A stretch of 8,212 nucleotides of DNA from Deltaproteobacteria bacterium (GTDB lineage Bacteria; Desulfobacterota_B; Binatia; Bin18). The position numbers were made by a program, and so were the translations under genes. Below are positions 1 to 7,210 of the stretch, one piece after another (the first letter of the stretch is position 1; each line of letters starts with the position of its first letter). The stretch covers positions 1 to 8,212 of the forward strand of contig JAAXHF010000139.1 of NCBI GenBank assembly GCA_012271025.1, in the 5' to 3' direction. The notes below the pieces were generated by a model. The model was not told where the DNA came from. It saw only the letters and a program-made list of their open reading frames with translations, and did not search any database.

Positions 1-2
1 TC

Positions 3-122
3 ATTATTCCCCCCGAGATGGACGAGGAGGCCGTCCTCGACCACTGCCTGGCGGCGAGCGCGATGATCGAAGACGAGATGGAGGTGTATATTCTCCCCAG
101 GGTGCGCGCAGAAAACTCGTAG
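3..122 (+). CDS. C-terminal end of an unidentified protein (5' part outside window)
   Basis: An open frame runs from the window edge to a TAG stop at 120-122, giving 39 residues. It is the only one of the three forward frames here that looks like protein: it has strong GC-rich third positions and an acidic helical stretch (EMDEEAVLDHCLAASAMIED) followed by EMEVYILPRVRAENS. I do not recognise the family, and 39 residues are too few to assign one. The tail is rich in Glu and Asp with a single Cys, and it has no membrane segment. A 173-bp gap separates it from tldD, which has its own candidate promoter, so the two are probably separate transcription units. That this is a real gene end is inference from codon use and the clean stop. 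Confidence 0.5.
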   Translation: MIPPEMDEEAVLDHCLAASAMIEDEMEVYILPRVRAENS

Positions 123-237
123 CTGTACAGATAGGAAGAGCTATCGTGGATTCAACCGCCCTTCGATGAATACAAGCGCCCCTGTCCGTCAACCGCCTTA
201 AACAACCCGGCTCGTCTCGTGAATACGCCAAGACCTT

Positions 238-265
238 TTGACGATCTGGCCTGCTGTGCTAAAGC
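238..265 (+). promoter_or_regulatory. Candidate sigma70-type promoter for tldD
   Basis: TTGACG at 238-243 matches the -35 consensus at five of six positions. It is followed after 16 bp by TAAAGC at 260-265, a weak -10 that is preceded by TGC at 257-259, as in extended -10 promoters. Transcription would start near 271-273 and leave a short leader of about 24 nt before the tldD ATG at 296. This agrees with the choice of 296 over the upstream ATG at 266, which would lie before the transcript start. The -10 is poor, so this is a candidate only. Confidence 0.4.
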
Positions 266-295
266 ATGGGTTCGTACCCCACTGGAGGAATCGCT

Positions 296-1669
296 ATGCT
301 GCCTGAAACAATCGTCCGCAAGATTCTGGATCTCGGCCTGAGCCGCGGCGCGGATTTTGCCGAGGTCTTTGTCGAAGAATCCGAAACCTCGTCCATTGAC
401 TTGTTGGAACAGAAGCTCGACCGGATCAACTCCGGCAACGCCTTTGGCGTCGGCATTCGTCTGCTGTTCGGTAACGAGTCCGCCTATGGCTACAGCAGTG
501 ACGTGTCCGAAGACGCCCTGCTGCGGCTGACCTCGAATCTGGCCCGCGAGGCCAAAGCGGGCGGATCGCCTGCCGCCTTTCACAAGGAGCAGGTGGCGGA
601 TCGGCATCCGGTGATGATTGACCCGGCCAGCGTGTCCAAAAACGAGCGGGTCGAGCTGCTGCGCCAGCTCGATGGCCTGACCCGCCAAACCGGTTCGGTC
701 ATCCGTCAGGTTGGCGCCTCGGTGGCCGAGAAACAACGCTCGGTGCTGATCGCCAACAGCGACGGCCTGTGGGTTGAGGATTCCGCGCATTACTCCCGGC
801 TGCGGCTCAGCGCGATTGCCGAAGACGGCGACGGACCGCAGACGGCCATGGAAAGCCCCGGGGTGCTGGGCGGCTATGAGTTCTTTCAGGGTCTCGACCT
901 GGCCGGCCTGGCCAACGACGCCGGGCAGCGGGCGATCCGCATGGCCAGGGCCGGCTATATTGAGGGCGGGACGATGCCGGTGATTATCGGCAATGGCTTT
1001 GGGGGGGTGATCTTCCACGAGGCCTGCGGACATCCGCTGGAAACCGAGGCCATCCGCAAGAACGCCTCGCCGTTTGTCGGCAAGATCGGCGAAACCGTCG
1101 CTCAGTCCGTCCTGACGGCGATTGACGACGGCACGCTCGACCATCGCTGGGGGTCCCTCAACGTTGATGACGAGGGGCAGCCGGCCAAGCGGACCGTGTT
1201 GATCGAAAACGGGGTACTCAAAGCCTATCTGGCCGACCGTATCGGCGCCCGCCAGGTCGGCGTGCCCCAGACCGGCTCGGGGCGGCGCGAGTCGTACAAA
1301 TTTGCCCCGGTGTCGCGGATGCGCAACACCTATATCGACAACGGACCGCATACCCCTGAGGAGATCATCGCCTCTGTGGAGTATGGCCTGTACGCCAAAA
1401 AGATGGGCGGTGGCTCGGTCGATCCGTCGACCGGCGAGTTCAATTTTGCGGTCCAGGAAGGCTACATCGTGCGGGATGGAAAAATTGCCGAACCGGTGCG
1501 GGGGGCAACCCTGATCGGCAAGGGCTATGAAATCCTGCCGCGTATCTCGATGGTCGGTAACGATCTGGAGTTTGCCGCCGGCATGTGCGGCGCGTCGAGC
1601 GGCTGGGTGCCGACCACGGTCGGCCAGCCGACGCTGAAAGTCGACTCCATTCTGGTCGGAGGCCGCTAA
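296..1669 (+). CDS. tldD: TldD, zinc metallopeptidase subunit of the TldD/TldE complex
   Basis: This encodes the catalytic subunit of the TldD/TldE (PmbA) peptidase. Characterised homologues act in the cytoplasm as a heterodimer that threads unfolded peptides into an internal chamber; E. coli TldD/E trims the microcin B17 leader and degrades the CcdA antitoxin. The product is 457 residues, against 481 in E. coli. The HExxxH zinc motif is at 241-246 (HEACGH). The third metal ligand expected from the family is Cys431 in a GMCG motif, followed by the typical C-terminal VGQPTLKVDSILVGG. A GSLNVDDEG segment downstream of the zinc site is also family-typical. I chose the ATG at 296 because GGAGG lies at 284-288 with a 7-nt spacer; the in-frame ATG at 266 would add ten residues and has no such site. 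The TAA stop overlaps the ATG of tldE, which implies coupled translation and matched subunit amounts. No leader-peptide or antitoxin substrate gene is visible nearby, so the physiological substrate is unknown. Confidence 0.93.
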   Translation: MLPETIVRKILDLGLSRGADFAEVFVEESETSSIDLLEQKLDRINSGNAFGVGIRLLFGNESAYGYSSDVSEDALLRLTSNLAREAKAGGSPAAFHKEQVADRHPVMIDPASVSKNERVELLRQLDGLTRQTGSVIRQVGASVAEKQRSVLIANSDGLWVEDSAHYSRLRLSAIAEDGDGPQTAMESPGVLGGYEFFQGLDLAGLANDAGQRAIRMARAGYIEGGTMPVIIGNGFGGVIFHEACGHPLETEAIRKNASPFVGKIGETVAQSVLTAIDDGTLDHRWGSLNVDDEGQPAKRTVLIENGVLKAYLADRIGARQVGVPQTGSGRRESYKFAPVSRMRNTYIDNGPHTPEEIIASVEYGLYAKKMGGGSVDPSTGEFNFAVQEGYIVRDGKIAEPVRGATLIGKGYEILPRISMVGNDLEFAAGMCGASSGWVPTTVGQPTLKVDSILVGGR

Positions 1670-3009
1670 TGGACCAGCAGGCCGCGATTGATTACGTACT
1701 GTCCCTGGCTCGCGAGCAGGGCGAGCCTGATGTTGACCTGATTGTCGAGCGGAGCGAACAGCTGTCGCTGCGCGTGCTGAACGGCCAGGTTGAGAAGATT
1801 GACCAGGCGACCGCGCTCGGGCTCGGTATCCGGGTCGTGCACCAGGGCCGGACCGGTATCGCCTCAACCGAACGCCTGGAGGCCACGGCCCTGGAAAAAG
1901 CCTTTCGGGCGGCCAGGGAAAACGCCCTGCTCAACGATCCGACCGAGGTGCTGCTGCCCCAGGCCGCCCCCGACCTGCCCGACCCCCAGGACCTTGAGCT
2001 GTTGAATCCCGCTATCGAGCGGCTGACGGTTGACGAGTTGGGCGCGTTTGGTCTGGAGCTTGAAGCCACCGCCCGCCAGGCCGACGCGCGGGTGACGGCG
2101 GTGCCCTACCTGGCTGTGTCGCGTTCCAGTTCGGCCTACCGCATCGTCTCGACCCACGGGGTTGACTACCAACAGCGCCAAAACAATGTCGGAGCCTACT
2201 GTCAGGCCCTGCTCGAAGACGGCGAGCGCCGCAAGAGCGGCGGCCACATGTGGGCCGAGCGGGCCTGGGACCCGGCTCAGAGCGCAGTCATCGGCAACAC
2301 GGCCGTTCGCAAAGCCGCCGACCTGTTGACGGCCGGCCCGGTGTCCGGCGGACAGGTGCCGGTCGTGCTCGACGAGTACTGTGCGCCGCAGCTGCTCGGC
2401 CTCTACCTGGGCTGCTTCTCGGCCGAGGCCGCCCAAAAGGGCCAGTCCCGCTTGCAGGGCCGGCTGGGCGAAATGATTGCCGACGAGTCGCTGGACCTGA
2501 TCACCGAACCCCACCGGGTCGGAGCGGGCAGCTCGCGCTATATGGACGCCGAAGGGATCCCGACCCGCCCGGTTCCGCTGATTGCCAAAGGTCGGTTCGA
2601 GGAGTTCATGTACCACATCGAGTCGGCGCGCCGCGACGGCCGCGAGTCCAACGGACACGCCGGGCGGAGCTACAGCGGCGGGATTGTGACCTCGGGGCAT
2701 AATATTGTGATGCCGACCGGCGCCCACAGCCTGGACGCTCTGGTCGGCCTGCCGGAAAAATGCCTGCTGGTGACCGAGTTGGAGGGCGCGGCCGGCTGCA
2801 ACCCGCTGAGCGGCGATATCTCCATCGGCGTGCAGGGCTTTTGGATCGAGAACGGCCAGCGCAAACAGGCCGTTGACAGCGTGACGATTGCCGGCAACTT
2901 TTTCGACGTGCTGAAAGCCATCCGCGCCCGGGGGAATACCTACCAGCCAAACCTGAGCCGGATGTTCATTCCAGCCGTGCTGGTCGATGGGCTGACCGTG
3001 TCGAGTTAG
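1669..3009 (+). CDS. tldE: TldE/PmbA, non-catalytic partner of TldD
   Basis: This encodes the second subunit of the TldD/TldE peptidase, 446 residues. It is homologous along its length to TldD but has no HExxxH: the equivalent stretch reads VPVVLDEYCAPQLL, as expected for the TldE/PmbA branch, which shapes the substrate chamber without binding zinc. Family-typical features are the N-terminal VEKIDQATALGLGIRV-type strand region (similar to the VGIRLLFGNESAYG part of TldD), RDGRESNGHAGRSYSGG in the C-terminal half, and GCNPLSGDISIGVQGFWIEN starting near residue 376. The start ATG shares its A with the TAA stop of tldD. An upstream in-frame ATG at 1585 lies inside tldD and would add 28 unrelated residues, so it was discarded. 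No separate strong SD is visible before 1669, which fits reinitiation after tldD. In E. coli tldD and tldE are unlinked; here they are adjacent, as in many other bacteria. Confidence 0.92.
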   Translation: MDQQAAIDYVLSLAREQGEPDVDLIVERSEQLSLRVLNGQVEKIDQATALGLGIRVVHQGRTGIASTERLEATALEKAFRAARENALLNDPTEVLLPQAAPDLPDPQDLELLNPAIERLTVDELGAFGLELEATARQADARVTAVPYLAVSRSSSAYRIVSTHGVDYQQRQNNVGAYCQALLEDGERRKSGGHMWAERAWDPAQSAVIGNTAVRKAADLLTAGPVSGGQVPVVLDEYCAPQLLGLYLGCFSAEAAQKGQSRLQGRLGEMIADESLDLITEPHRVGAGSSRYMDAEGIPTRPVPLIAKGRFEEFMYHIESARRDGRESNGHAGRSYSGGIVTSGHNIVMPTGAHSLDALVGLPEKCLLVTELEGAAGCNPLSGDISIGVQGFWIENGQRKQAVDSVTIAGNFFDVLKAIRARGNTYQPNLSRMFIPAVLVDGLTVSS

Positions 3010-3037
3010 CGTTTTCTTCACCAAGAGTGTCTTTTCT

Positions 3038-3050
3038 CTCCCGCAGGGAG
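3038..3050 (+). promoter_or_regulatory. Small hairpin containing the SD of the phosphodiesterase gene
   Basis: CTCCC at 3038-3042 and GGGAG at 3046-3050 are perfect inverted arms with a 3-nt loop (GCA). The 3' arm is the core of the SD sequence (AGGGAG at 3045-3050) for the ATG at 3057, so the folded form would mask the ribosome site. There is no T-run after it, so it is not an obvious terminator. The repeat is seen directly; a regulatory role is inference. Confidence 0.4.
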
Positions 3051-3056
3051 CGTAGA

Positions 3057-3863
3057 ATGAGTAAGTTCTTTAGCGGTCCGACCCCACGGCTGTTCGCCCA
3101 CCGGGGCGCCAGTGGCGAAGCCCCGGAAAATACCCTGGCCGCGTTCCAACGGGCCGCCTCCCTGGGGGTCGTGTATATGGAGCTGGACGTGCATCTGAGC
3201 CGCGACGGTCAGGTGGTGGTCATGCATGACGACACCCTGGAGCGCACGACCAACGGCCGCGGGCTGGTGAAGGAGCACAGCCTGGCCGAACTGCACGGGC
3301 TTGACGCCGGCTATCACTTCACGCCCGACAATGGCGAAACGTTTCCGTTTCGAGGCCAGGGCGTCAGCATCCCGCTCCTGGCCGACGTGCTGCGCCGCTT
3401 CCCGCACGTCCGCTTTACGGTTGAGATCAAACAACAAGAGCCACCAATAGAGGAGCAGGTGATTGCGGTCGTGCGGGAGTGCGGCATGGCCGAGGCCGTC
3501 ATCCTGGCCTCAGAGCACGAGGCCGTCGTGGCCCGGGCCAGAAACCTGGCCCCGGATATTACCACCAACTGTGCGGCGGCAGAGGTGCTTGCTTTTATGC
3601 AGCGGGTCTTCAGCCAGCAGCTGGGCGACTATCGGCCGCCCGGCCGGGCGTTCCAGATCCCGCCCGAATACGAGGGCGTGGCCCTGGTCACGCCCCAGAC
3701 CGTTGCCGCCATCCACGACCTTGGCGCAGAGGTTCACGTGTGGACCGTGAATGATCGGCACGAGATGGAACGCCTGTTCGAGCTTGACGTAGACGGGATT
3801 ATGTCCGACTTTCCGGGTCGCCTGTTAGAGGTGGCTCACAAGCGAGGCGCGCAGACGGACTAG
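3057..3863 (+). CDS. Glycerophosphodiester phosphodiesterase (cytoplasmic, UgpQ-like)
   Basis: This is a GDPD-family enzyme, expected to hydrolyse glycerophosphodiesters from phospholipid turnover to sn-glycerol 3-phosphate and an alcohol, using a divalent metal. The product is 268 residues, close to the compact cytoplasmic members (E. coli UgpQ has 247), with no signal peptide. The signature HRGASGEAPENT spans 15-26 with His15 and Arg16. Glu42 and Asp44 (ELDVHLS) are the expected metal ligands, His57 lies in MHDDTLERTTNG, Glu123 and Lys125 in VEIK, and the barrel ends with WTVND at 229-233 and DGIMSD at 246-251. All expected catalytic positions are present. The ATG at 3057 has AGGGAG at 3045-3050 with a 6-nt spacer; a GTG at 3027 would add ten residues without a good SD. 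The gene lies 47 bp after tldE on the same strand and may share its transcript. The substrate head group cannot be read from sequence, so ugpQ is not assigned as a symbol. Confidence 0.9.
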   Translation: MSKFFSGPTPRLFAHRGASGEAPENTLAAFQRAASLGVVYMELDVHLSRDGQVVVMHDDTLERTTNGRGLVKEHSLAELHGLDAGYHFTPDNGETFPFRGQGVSIPLLADVLRRFPHVRFTVEIKQQEPPIEEQVIAVVRECGMAEAVILASEHEAVVARARNLAPDITTNCAAAEVLAFMQRVFSQQLGDYRPPGRAFQIPPEYEGVALVTPQTVAAIHDLGAEVHVWTVNDRHEMERLFELDVDGIMSDFPGRLLEVAHKRGAQTD

Positions 3864-3891
3864 GCGGCCTGTCGCCCACTCGGCTTCGCCC

Positions 3892-3911
3892 TTCACACTT
3901 TTTCACACTTT
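3892..3911. repeat. Perfect 10-bp tandem duplication at the convergent gene junction
   Basis: TTCACACTTT occurs at 3892-3901 and again at 3902-3911. It covers the stop codon of the minus-strand oxidoreductase gene and the bases just beyond it, so the minus strand reads the last codons and TGA, then the same ten bases once more. The 39-bp gap between the converging genes (3864-3902) otherwise holds only weak stems, such as GGCG/CGCC at 3863-3866 and 3873-3876, and no clear bidirectional terminator. Confidence 0.7.
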
Positions 3912-4733
3912 GGGCATCACCTCGGCCGCAAACTTGTCGATGCTGCGCTTATAGCTATCGGCATTCTCGTAGCGTCCCAGGCCCAGCACGTAGTAGTCCG
4001 CCCCGGCTTCCTCGACCATCTTGATCCGGTCCAGCATGGCCACCGGGTCTTCACGGATCATGCCGCCGGTGATGAGTTCGGGCGCGTCCCGGCCGCGTTT
4101 TGCCGCCTCTTCGGCCAGATAGGTTTTGACCTCGGTCAGCTCGGGCGGCTTGAGCCCGATCGGGTAATACCCGTCTCCAAAGCGCAGGGTCCGCTCCAGC
4201 GCCTTTGGTCCGGCGCCACCGACCCAGATCGGCGGCCGGGCCGGCCGGGGAGCAAACACAAACTCGGGGAATTTGACGTGCGTACCGTCATACGCGCTGA
4301 CATCGTTGGCAAACAGCTGGTGAATGACTTCGAGCGTTTCGTTGGTCAGCGCGCCGCGTTTGCGCGGATCAACCCCCAGGGCTTCAAACTCTTGCCTGAG
4401 CCAGCCGACCCCGGCTCCCAGAATAACTCGATTATCGGACAGCTCCTGGAGGGTCGCCAGCTGTTTGGCGGTCAGCACGGCCGGCCGGTAGGGCATGACC
4501 AGGACCGAAATGCCGATCCTGATCCGCTCGGTAACCCCGGCGAGATAGCCCAGCGTCATCAGCGGATCAAAATAGCGTCCGCCCGAACCCTCGGTCTGAT
4601 CGGGTGGAATGGCCAGGTGATCGACCACAAAAGCCGCGTCAAAGCCCGCCTGTTCCGCAGCCCTGGCGCAGTCGCCAATAATCTGTCTGGTCGCCTGGGG
4701 GCCCATATTCCGAATCACCACACCAACTTTCAT
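3903..4733 (-). CDS. LLM-class (luciferase-like) oxidoreductase, probably F420-dependent
   Basis: The 276-residue product is a single-domain TIM-barrel protein of the bacterial luciferase-like superfamily. Typical features are the N-terminal MKVGVVIRNMG strand, FVVDHLAIP near 35-43, YLAGVTERIRIGISVLVMPYR around 64-83, GAGVGWLRQEFEALG at 106-120, and PRPARPPIWVGGAG at 162-175 followed by RTLRFGDGYYP. This pattern fits subfamilies annotated as F420-dependent oxidoreductases; FMN use cannot be excluded, and the substrate is unknown. Members of the family transfer hydride or oxygenate diverse small molecules in the cytoplasm. The start at 4733 has AAGGAG at 4741-4746 with a 7-nt spacer. That SD contains the TAA stop of the upstream 95-residue gene, so translation of the two is probably coupled. 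It is the last gene of the apparent leuC-leuD operon. No F420 biosynthesis gene lies in the window. Confidence 0.85.
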   Translation of the reverse strand: MKVGVVIRNMGPQATRQIIGDCARAAEQAGFDAAFVVDHLAIPPDQTEGSGGRYFDPLMTLGYLAGVTERIRIGISVLVMPYRPAVLTAKQLATLQELSDNRVILGAGVGWLRQEFEALGVDPRKRGALTNETLEVIHQLFANDVSAYDGTHVKFPEFVFAPRPARPPIWVGGAGPKALERTLRFGDGYYPIGLKPPELTEVKTYLAEEAAKRGRDAPELITGGMIREDPVAMLDRIKMVEEAGADYYVLGLGRYENADSYKRSIDKFAAEVMPKV

Positions 4734-4744
4734 TCGGTTTCTCC

Positions 4745-5032
4745 TTATTCGTCTTCAAACAGACGCTCGGCCAGGGTTTCGGCGAGTGCCGACTGCTCGT
4801 CCTCATCCGCCTGCAACAGATCGTAGCTCATGTTCATCAGCATTTTGCCCAGGACCTCGCGCTGAAGCTCGCTCAACTGGACCGTGGCGGGTTGGGTTTC
4901 AAGCTGGGCGATCAAGGTCTCCATCACCCGCACGCCCGCGTCATTCTCGTGGCGCGACAAGCGGTCGCCGGCCATGCCTGCGGCCTGGTGCAGGAGGGTG
5001 CACTCGGCGGCGCTGAGGGCATAGCTCTGCAT
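4745..5032 (-). CDS. Small acidic helical protein of unknown function in the leu operon
   Basis: I do not recognise this 95-residue protein. It looks alpha-helical throughout, without signal peptide or membrane segment. It has one Cys (Cys11), a single Pro (48) that may separate two helical halves, a Met-rich stretch KMLMNMSYDLL at 63-73, and a strongly acidic tail (ADEDEQ at 75-80, ending LFEDE). The reasons to accept it as a gene are its position between leuD (45-bp gap) and the oxidoreductase gene (11-bp gap) on the same strand, GC-rich third positions, and a TAA stop embedded in the next gene's SD. The ATG at 5032 has no clear SD; an internal ATG at residue 20 is no better supported. Coupling to the oxidoreductase gene suggests joint function or matched expression, which is inference. 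Confidence 0.7.
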   Translation of the reverse strand: MQSYALSAAECTLLHQAAGMAGDRLSRHENDAGVRVMETLIAQLETQPATVQLSELQREVLGKMLMNMSYDLLQADEDEQSALAETLAERLFEDE

Positions 5033-5077
5033 GGGAAAAGCGTTAGAGGCGGGCTGTTCGGGCTCACCCCTGCGCTC

Positions 5078-5698
5078 TCAGACGTCCTCCAGAAACAACC
5101 ACGGCGCGTCTTGCCTGCGCCGCTGCTCATAGGCTGTGATATCGGTCTCGTTCTGCAGGGTCAGGCCGATCTCATCCAGCCCGTTCAGCAGACAGTCCTT
5201 GCGAAAGGGATCGACCTCAAAGCGGAAGCTGGCCCCGGACGGCGTCGTCACCGTCTGGGCGGCCAGGTCAACGCTGAGTTCATAGCCTGGGCTGGCCTCG
5301 ATCTCGGCGATGAGTTGGGCGACCTCGTCGGCGGTGAGCACCACCGGCAGCATGCCGTTTTTGAAGCAGTTGTTAAAAAAGATATCGGCAAAACTGGGCG
5401 CAATCACACACCGCAAGCCGTAGTCGAGCAGCGCCCACGGCGCGTGCTCGCGCGACGAGCCACAGCCGAAGTTGTTGCCGGCGACCAGGACGGCGGCATT
5501 CTGGTAGCGCGGCTGGTTCATGAAAAAGCTGGTGTCCGTCTCACCACTGCTGGTGTAGCGCCAGTCTGAAAACAGCCCCTCGCGCAGCCCGGTGCGTTTG
5601 ATGGTTTTGAGATACTGCTTGGGAATGATCTGGTCGGTATCGACGTTGACCCGATCCAGCGGGGCGGCAATGCCTGTGACGACAGTGAATTTGTCCAT
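5078..5698 (-). CDS. leuD: 3-isopropylmalate dehydratase small subunit
   Basis: This is the small (swivel-domain) subunit of isopropylmalate isomerase, which with LeuC converts 2-isopropylmalate to 3-isopropylmalate by dehydration and rehydration in leucine biosynthesis. The 206 residues are close to the E. coli length (201). The N-terminal [19 protein letters not shown] motif (8-26) is the LeuD signature. [16 protein letters not shown] (75-90) is the aconitase-family substrate loop, with Ser and Arg positions that contact the carboxylates, and [10 protein letters not shown] follows. The ATG at 5698 has AGGA at 5706-5709 with a 7-nt spacer. The gene lies 48 bp behind leuC on the same strand, as in most bacterial leuCD operons. 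It looks complete and intact. Confidence 0.96.
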   Translation of the reverse strand: MDKFTVVTGIAAPLDRVNVDTDQIIPKQYLKTIKRTGLREGLFSDWRYTSSGETDTSFFMNQPRYQNAAVLVAGNNFGCGSSREHAPWALLDYGLRCVIAPSFADIFFNNCFKNGMLPVVLTADEVAQLIAEIEASPGYELSVDLAAQTVTTPSGASFRFEVDPFRKDCLLNGLDEIGLTLQNETDITAYEQRRRQDAPWLFLEDV

Positions 5699-5746
5699 GA
5701 TGTTTTCCTGTGTGTGGCCGGCCCCGGTGGGACAGGTCGAAGACGT

Positions 5747-7150
5747 TCAGCTCCAGCTTCGAATATCGACAAAATGCCCGGCCACCGCAGCAGCCGCAGC
5801 CATGACCGGTGACACCAGATGGGTCCGACCACCCTTGCCCTGGCGGCCCTCGAAATTCCGGTTGCTGGTCGAGGCGCAGCGTTCTCCGGGCTGGAGCACA
5901 TCCGCGTTCATGGCCAGACACATGGAGCAGCCAGCCTCGCGCCACTCGAAACCGGCCTGTTTGAAGATCTGATCCAGCCCTTCCTCTTCGGCCTGCTGCT
6001 TGATCAGCCCCGAGCCCGGCACCACCAGGGCGTGAACGCTGGCCGCGACCTGCTTGCCGGCGATACACGCGGCGGCGGCGCGCAGGTCTTCGATCCGCGA
6101 GTTGGTACACGAGCCGATGAACACCTTATCAATCGGAATGTCGGTGATCGGCGTGCCGGCTTTGAGGTCCATATAGGCCAGGGCGCGTTCGGTGGCTTCC
6201 TGCATGTCCGGCGTCGGCATGTCCTTGGGGTCGGGCACCGTGCCGACGATATCGGTCACCATGCCGGGGTTGGTCCCCCAGGTCACCTGGGGCAGAATGT
6301 CTTCGGCCCGTAGCTCGACGCTGGTATCAAACTGCGCCCCCGGATCGGACGGCAGATGCTGCCAGGCTGCGACCGCCCGATCAAACAGGCCGCCCTGGGG
6401 CGCCAGCGGCCGGCCGCGCAGGTAGTCGTACGTCTTGTGGTCGGGCGCGACCATGCCGGCCCGGGCGCCGGCCTCAATCGACATATTGCACAGCGTCATG
6501 CGGCCTTCCATCGACAGCGCCTCGATGGCCGAGCCCATATACTCGATCACATGCCCGGTGCCGCCGGCCGTGCCAATCGTGCCGATCACGGCCAGGATGA
6601 TGTCTTTGGCCGTACACCCCTCGGGCAGCGTCCCGTCAACCCGAACAGCCATGGTCTTGGCCCGTTTTTGCAGCAGACACTGGGTGGCCAGGACGTGCTC
6701 CACCTCGCTGGTCCCGATGCCGAAAGCCAGCGCCCCGAACGCGCCGTGGGTGGCGGTATGCGAGTCGCCGCACACAATCGTCGTGCCCGGCAGGGTAAAG
6801 CCCTGCTCGGGACCGATCACGTGGACGATGCCCTGGCGGATATCGTTCATGGAGAACAGCGGCATAGCGGTGGCCTGGCAGTTCTCTTCCAGGGTCTCGA
6901 CCTGTTTGGCGCTGACCCGGTCCTCAATCGGTTTGTCGCGATCCGTCGTCGGGACATTGTGGTCGGGCACGGCCAGGGCGGCTTGGGGCCGGCGCAGGCT
7001 GCGGCCGGCCAGTTGCAGGCCCTCGAAGGCCTGGGGCGAGGTGACTTCGTGGACCAGATGGCGGTCGATATACAGCAGCGCCGTTCCGTCCGGTTCGGTC
7101 CGCACGAGGTGCGCGTCCCAGATTTTTTCAAACATGGTCTTGGCGGCCAT
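5747..7150 (-). CDS. leuC: 3-isopropylmalate dehydratase large subunit
   Basis: This is the catalytic 4Fe-4S subunit of isopropylmalate isomerase. The 467 residues match the long bacterial form (466 in E. coli). Cluster ligands are all present: Cys348 in GSCTNSR, and Cys408 and Cys411 in GCSMCLAMN. Other family markers are [51 protein letters not shown] and the C-terminal [21 protein letters not shown]. The ATG at 7150 has a perfect AAGGAG at 7157-7162 with a 6-nt spacer. It is the first gene of an apparent operon leuC-leuD-unknown-LLM oxidoreductase; leuA and leuB are not in the window. Upstream lies a possible leader ORF in the same frame, separated by TAG and one codon, and an inverted repeat whose near arm (7164-7175) ends next to the SD. 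These could regulate leuC translation, though this is not shown. Confidence 0.97.
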   Translation of the reverse strand: MAAKTMFEKIWDAHLVRTEPDGTALLYIDRHLVHEVTSPQAFEGLQLAGRSLRRPQAALAVPDHNVPTTDRDKPIEDRVSAKQVETLEENCQATAMPLFSMNDIRQGIVHVIGPEQGFTLPGTTIVCGDSHTATHGAFGALAFGIGTSEVEHVLATQCLLQKRAKTMAVRVDGTLPEGCTAKDIILAVIGTIGTAGGTGHVIEYMGSAIEALSMEGRMTLCNMSIEAGARAGMVAPDHKTYDYLRGRPLAPQGGLFDRAVAAWQHLPSDPGAQFDTSVELRAEDILPQVTWGTNPGMVTDIVGTVPDPKDMPTPDMQEATERALAYMDLKAGTPITDIPIDKVFIGSCTNSRIEDLRAAAACIAGKQVAASVHALVVPGSGLIKQQAEEEGLDQIFKQAGFEWREAGCSMCLAMNADVLQPGERCASTSNRNFEGRQGKGGRTHLVSPVMAAAAAVAGHFVDIRSWS

Positions 7151-7153
7151 TTG

Positions 7154-7210
7154 CTACTCCTTGCTGCTTCCATCTTTGTCCTGACCGGAGAGGAAGCGAG
7201 CCTTCAGCAT
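7154..7210 (-). CDS. Candidate 18-residue leader ORF upstream of leuC
   Basis: The ATG at 7210-7208 is preceded by AGGGG at 7218-7222 with a 7-nt spacer, and the frame ends at TAG 7156-7154, three bases before the leuC ATG. The peptide would be MLKARFLSGQDKDGSSKE. Its last two sense codons (AAG GAG) are themselves the leuC SD, so ribosomes finishing here would stop on the leuC start region. It has only two Leu and no Leu run, so it is not a classical leucine attenuator peptide. It is in frame with leuC, so readthrough of the amber codon would extend LeuC by 20 residues. It could also be chance: an ORF this short is weak evidence alone. Confidence 0.3.
   Translation of the reverse strand: MLKARFLSGQDKDGSSKE

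Noticed and set aside
120..144. Inverted repeat TAGCT/AGCTA after the first partial gene, as a terminator
   Set aside because: The stem is AT-rich and only 5 bp with a 14-nt loop, and no T-run follows.
264..285. tRNA T-arm-like sequence TGGGTTCGTACCCCA before tldD
   Set aside because: The loop is not a canonical TTCRANY, and no acceptor, D or anticodon arms can be built around it. It is at most a 4-bp hairpin near the SD.
266..295. ATG at 266 as the start of TldD
   Set aside because: It lies at or upstream of the likely transcript start, has no SD, and adds residues that translate the SD region; the ATG at 296 has GGAGG 7 nt upstream.
152..1867. Long minus-strand open frame (571 codons) opposite tldD
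   Set aside because: Its composition is Arg/Gly/His/Gln-rich with no recognisable motif, and the plus strand codes for an unmistakable TldD. Long antisense frames are expected opposite GC-rich genes.
1864..3024. Long minus-strand open frame (386 codons) opposite tldE
   Set aside because: Same reason: it is a shadow of the well-supported tldE, with no motif and no good SD.
3027..3056. GTG start for the phosphodiesterase, adding ten residues
   Set aside because: No good SD precedes it, and the added residues would translate the SD hairpin; the ATG at 3057 has a well-spaced SD and matches family length.
3863..3902. Bidirectional terminator between the converging genes
   Set aside because: Only 3-4 bp stems can be drawn, and the T-rich bases belong to the tandem duplication rather than following a stable stem.
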